Source of the DNA: Caulobacteraceae bacterium
Lineage (GTDB): Bacteria; Pseudomonadota; Alphaproteobacteria; Caulobacterales; Caulobacteraceae
Length of the DNA: 5,930 nt
Direction: 5' to 3'
Assembly (NCBI GenBank): GCA_013815405.1
Contig: JACDGF010000152.1
Location: forward strand, 1 to 5,930
The position numbers and the translations under genes were made by a program. The notes under the pieces were generated by a model. The model was not told the origin of the DNA and ran no database searches. It saw only the letters and a list, made by a program, of their open reading frames with translations. How positions within the stretch are numbered: the stretch's first letter is position 1; each line of letters begins with the position of its first letter. Positions 5,809 to 5,930 of this stretch are shown here, piece by piece.

Positions 5809-5930
5809 TCAGTCGGCGCCGAAGAGGGCGTCGAACGGGTCGAGCTTGCCGGCTTCCACGTCGGCGACCTTGACCGCCGGATAGCCCACTTCCCCCGACG
5901 CGCTGGCCCGCCAGGCGCCGGCGATCAGGT
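5809..5930 (-). CDS. Unidentified gene, C-terminal 39 codons only
   Basis: On the minus strand the frame is open from the window edge to TGA at 5811-5809. It encodes a tail that begins LIAGAWRASASGEVGYPAVK, continues VADVEAGKLDPFDALF and ends GAD. The composition (mixed charges, hydrophobics evenly spaced, no Arg/Pro excess) looks like real protein, unlike the other frames here. I do not recognise the family from so short a piece. The stop is only seven bases from the stop of the beta-repeat gene, so the two genes converge almost end to end. Confidence 0.6.
   Translation of the reverse strand, partial: LIAGAWRASASGEVGYPAVKVADVEAGKLDPFDALFGAD

Noticed and set aside
5798..5812. Short inverted repeat CTGA...TCAG spanning both convergent stop codons
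   Set aside because: Four base pairs only; it results from two opposed TGA stops with flanking C/G and is too short to be a terminator.

Overview
The window is GC-rich DNA with tightly packed genes, short overlaps (ATGA, CTGA) and several likely non-ATG starts. Together with the gene families this suggests an alphaproteobacterium. A Caulobacteraceae-like origin (Caulobacter/Phenylobacterium) is my inference from family resemblance and was not tested by any search.

Layout. (1) Bases 1-902, plus strand: the 3' end of an MCE/MlaD-type substrate-binding protein, translationally coupled to an ABC-transport auxiliary lipoprotein (PqiC/DUF330 type). These are the last two genes of an Mla/Pqi-like envelope lipid transport operon whose permease and ATPase would lie upstream. 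(2) Bases 924-2317, minus strand: folD (methylenetetrahydrofolate dehydrogenase/cyclohydrolase) followed by a NUDIX hydrolase that starts at or near the folD stop codon, so they form a two-gene operon. It converges on the lipoprotein gene with a 21-base gap. (3) Bases 2318-2510: a divergent intergenic region with weak promoter candidates. (4) Bases 2511-2990, plus strand: an unrecognised small protein with an N-terminal soluble beta-rich part and two C-terminal membrane helices. (5) Bases 2991-3308: a 318-base non-coding stretch ending in a promoter-like TTGACA element and a strong ribosome binding site. (6) Bases 3309-5801, plus strand: an 830-residue glycine/threonine-rich beta-strand-repeat protein, probably extracellular, starting with TTG and lacking a recognisable Sec signal peptide. 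It contains a clear internal duplication and a fainter third copy. (7) Bases 5809-5930, minus strand: the C-terminal 39 codons of an unidentified gene, whose stop lies 7 bases from the stop of the repeat protein.

How the genes relate: the MCE protein and lipoprotein act together in lipid traffic between the membranes. FolD and the NUDIX enzyme are soluble housekeeping proteins (one-carbon metabolism and diphosphate hydrolysis). The small membrane protein and the large repeat protein are accessory. I see no RNA genes, CRISPR array, insertion sequence or phage feature. The most unusual element is the beta-repeat protein with its 222-residue repeat period; I found no convincing sign of a wholly new multi-gene system.
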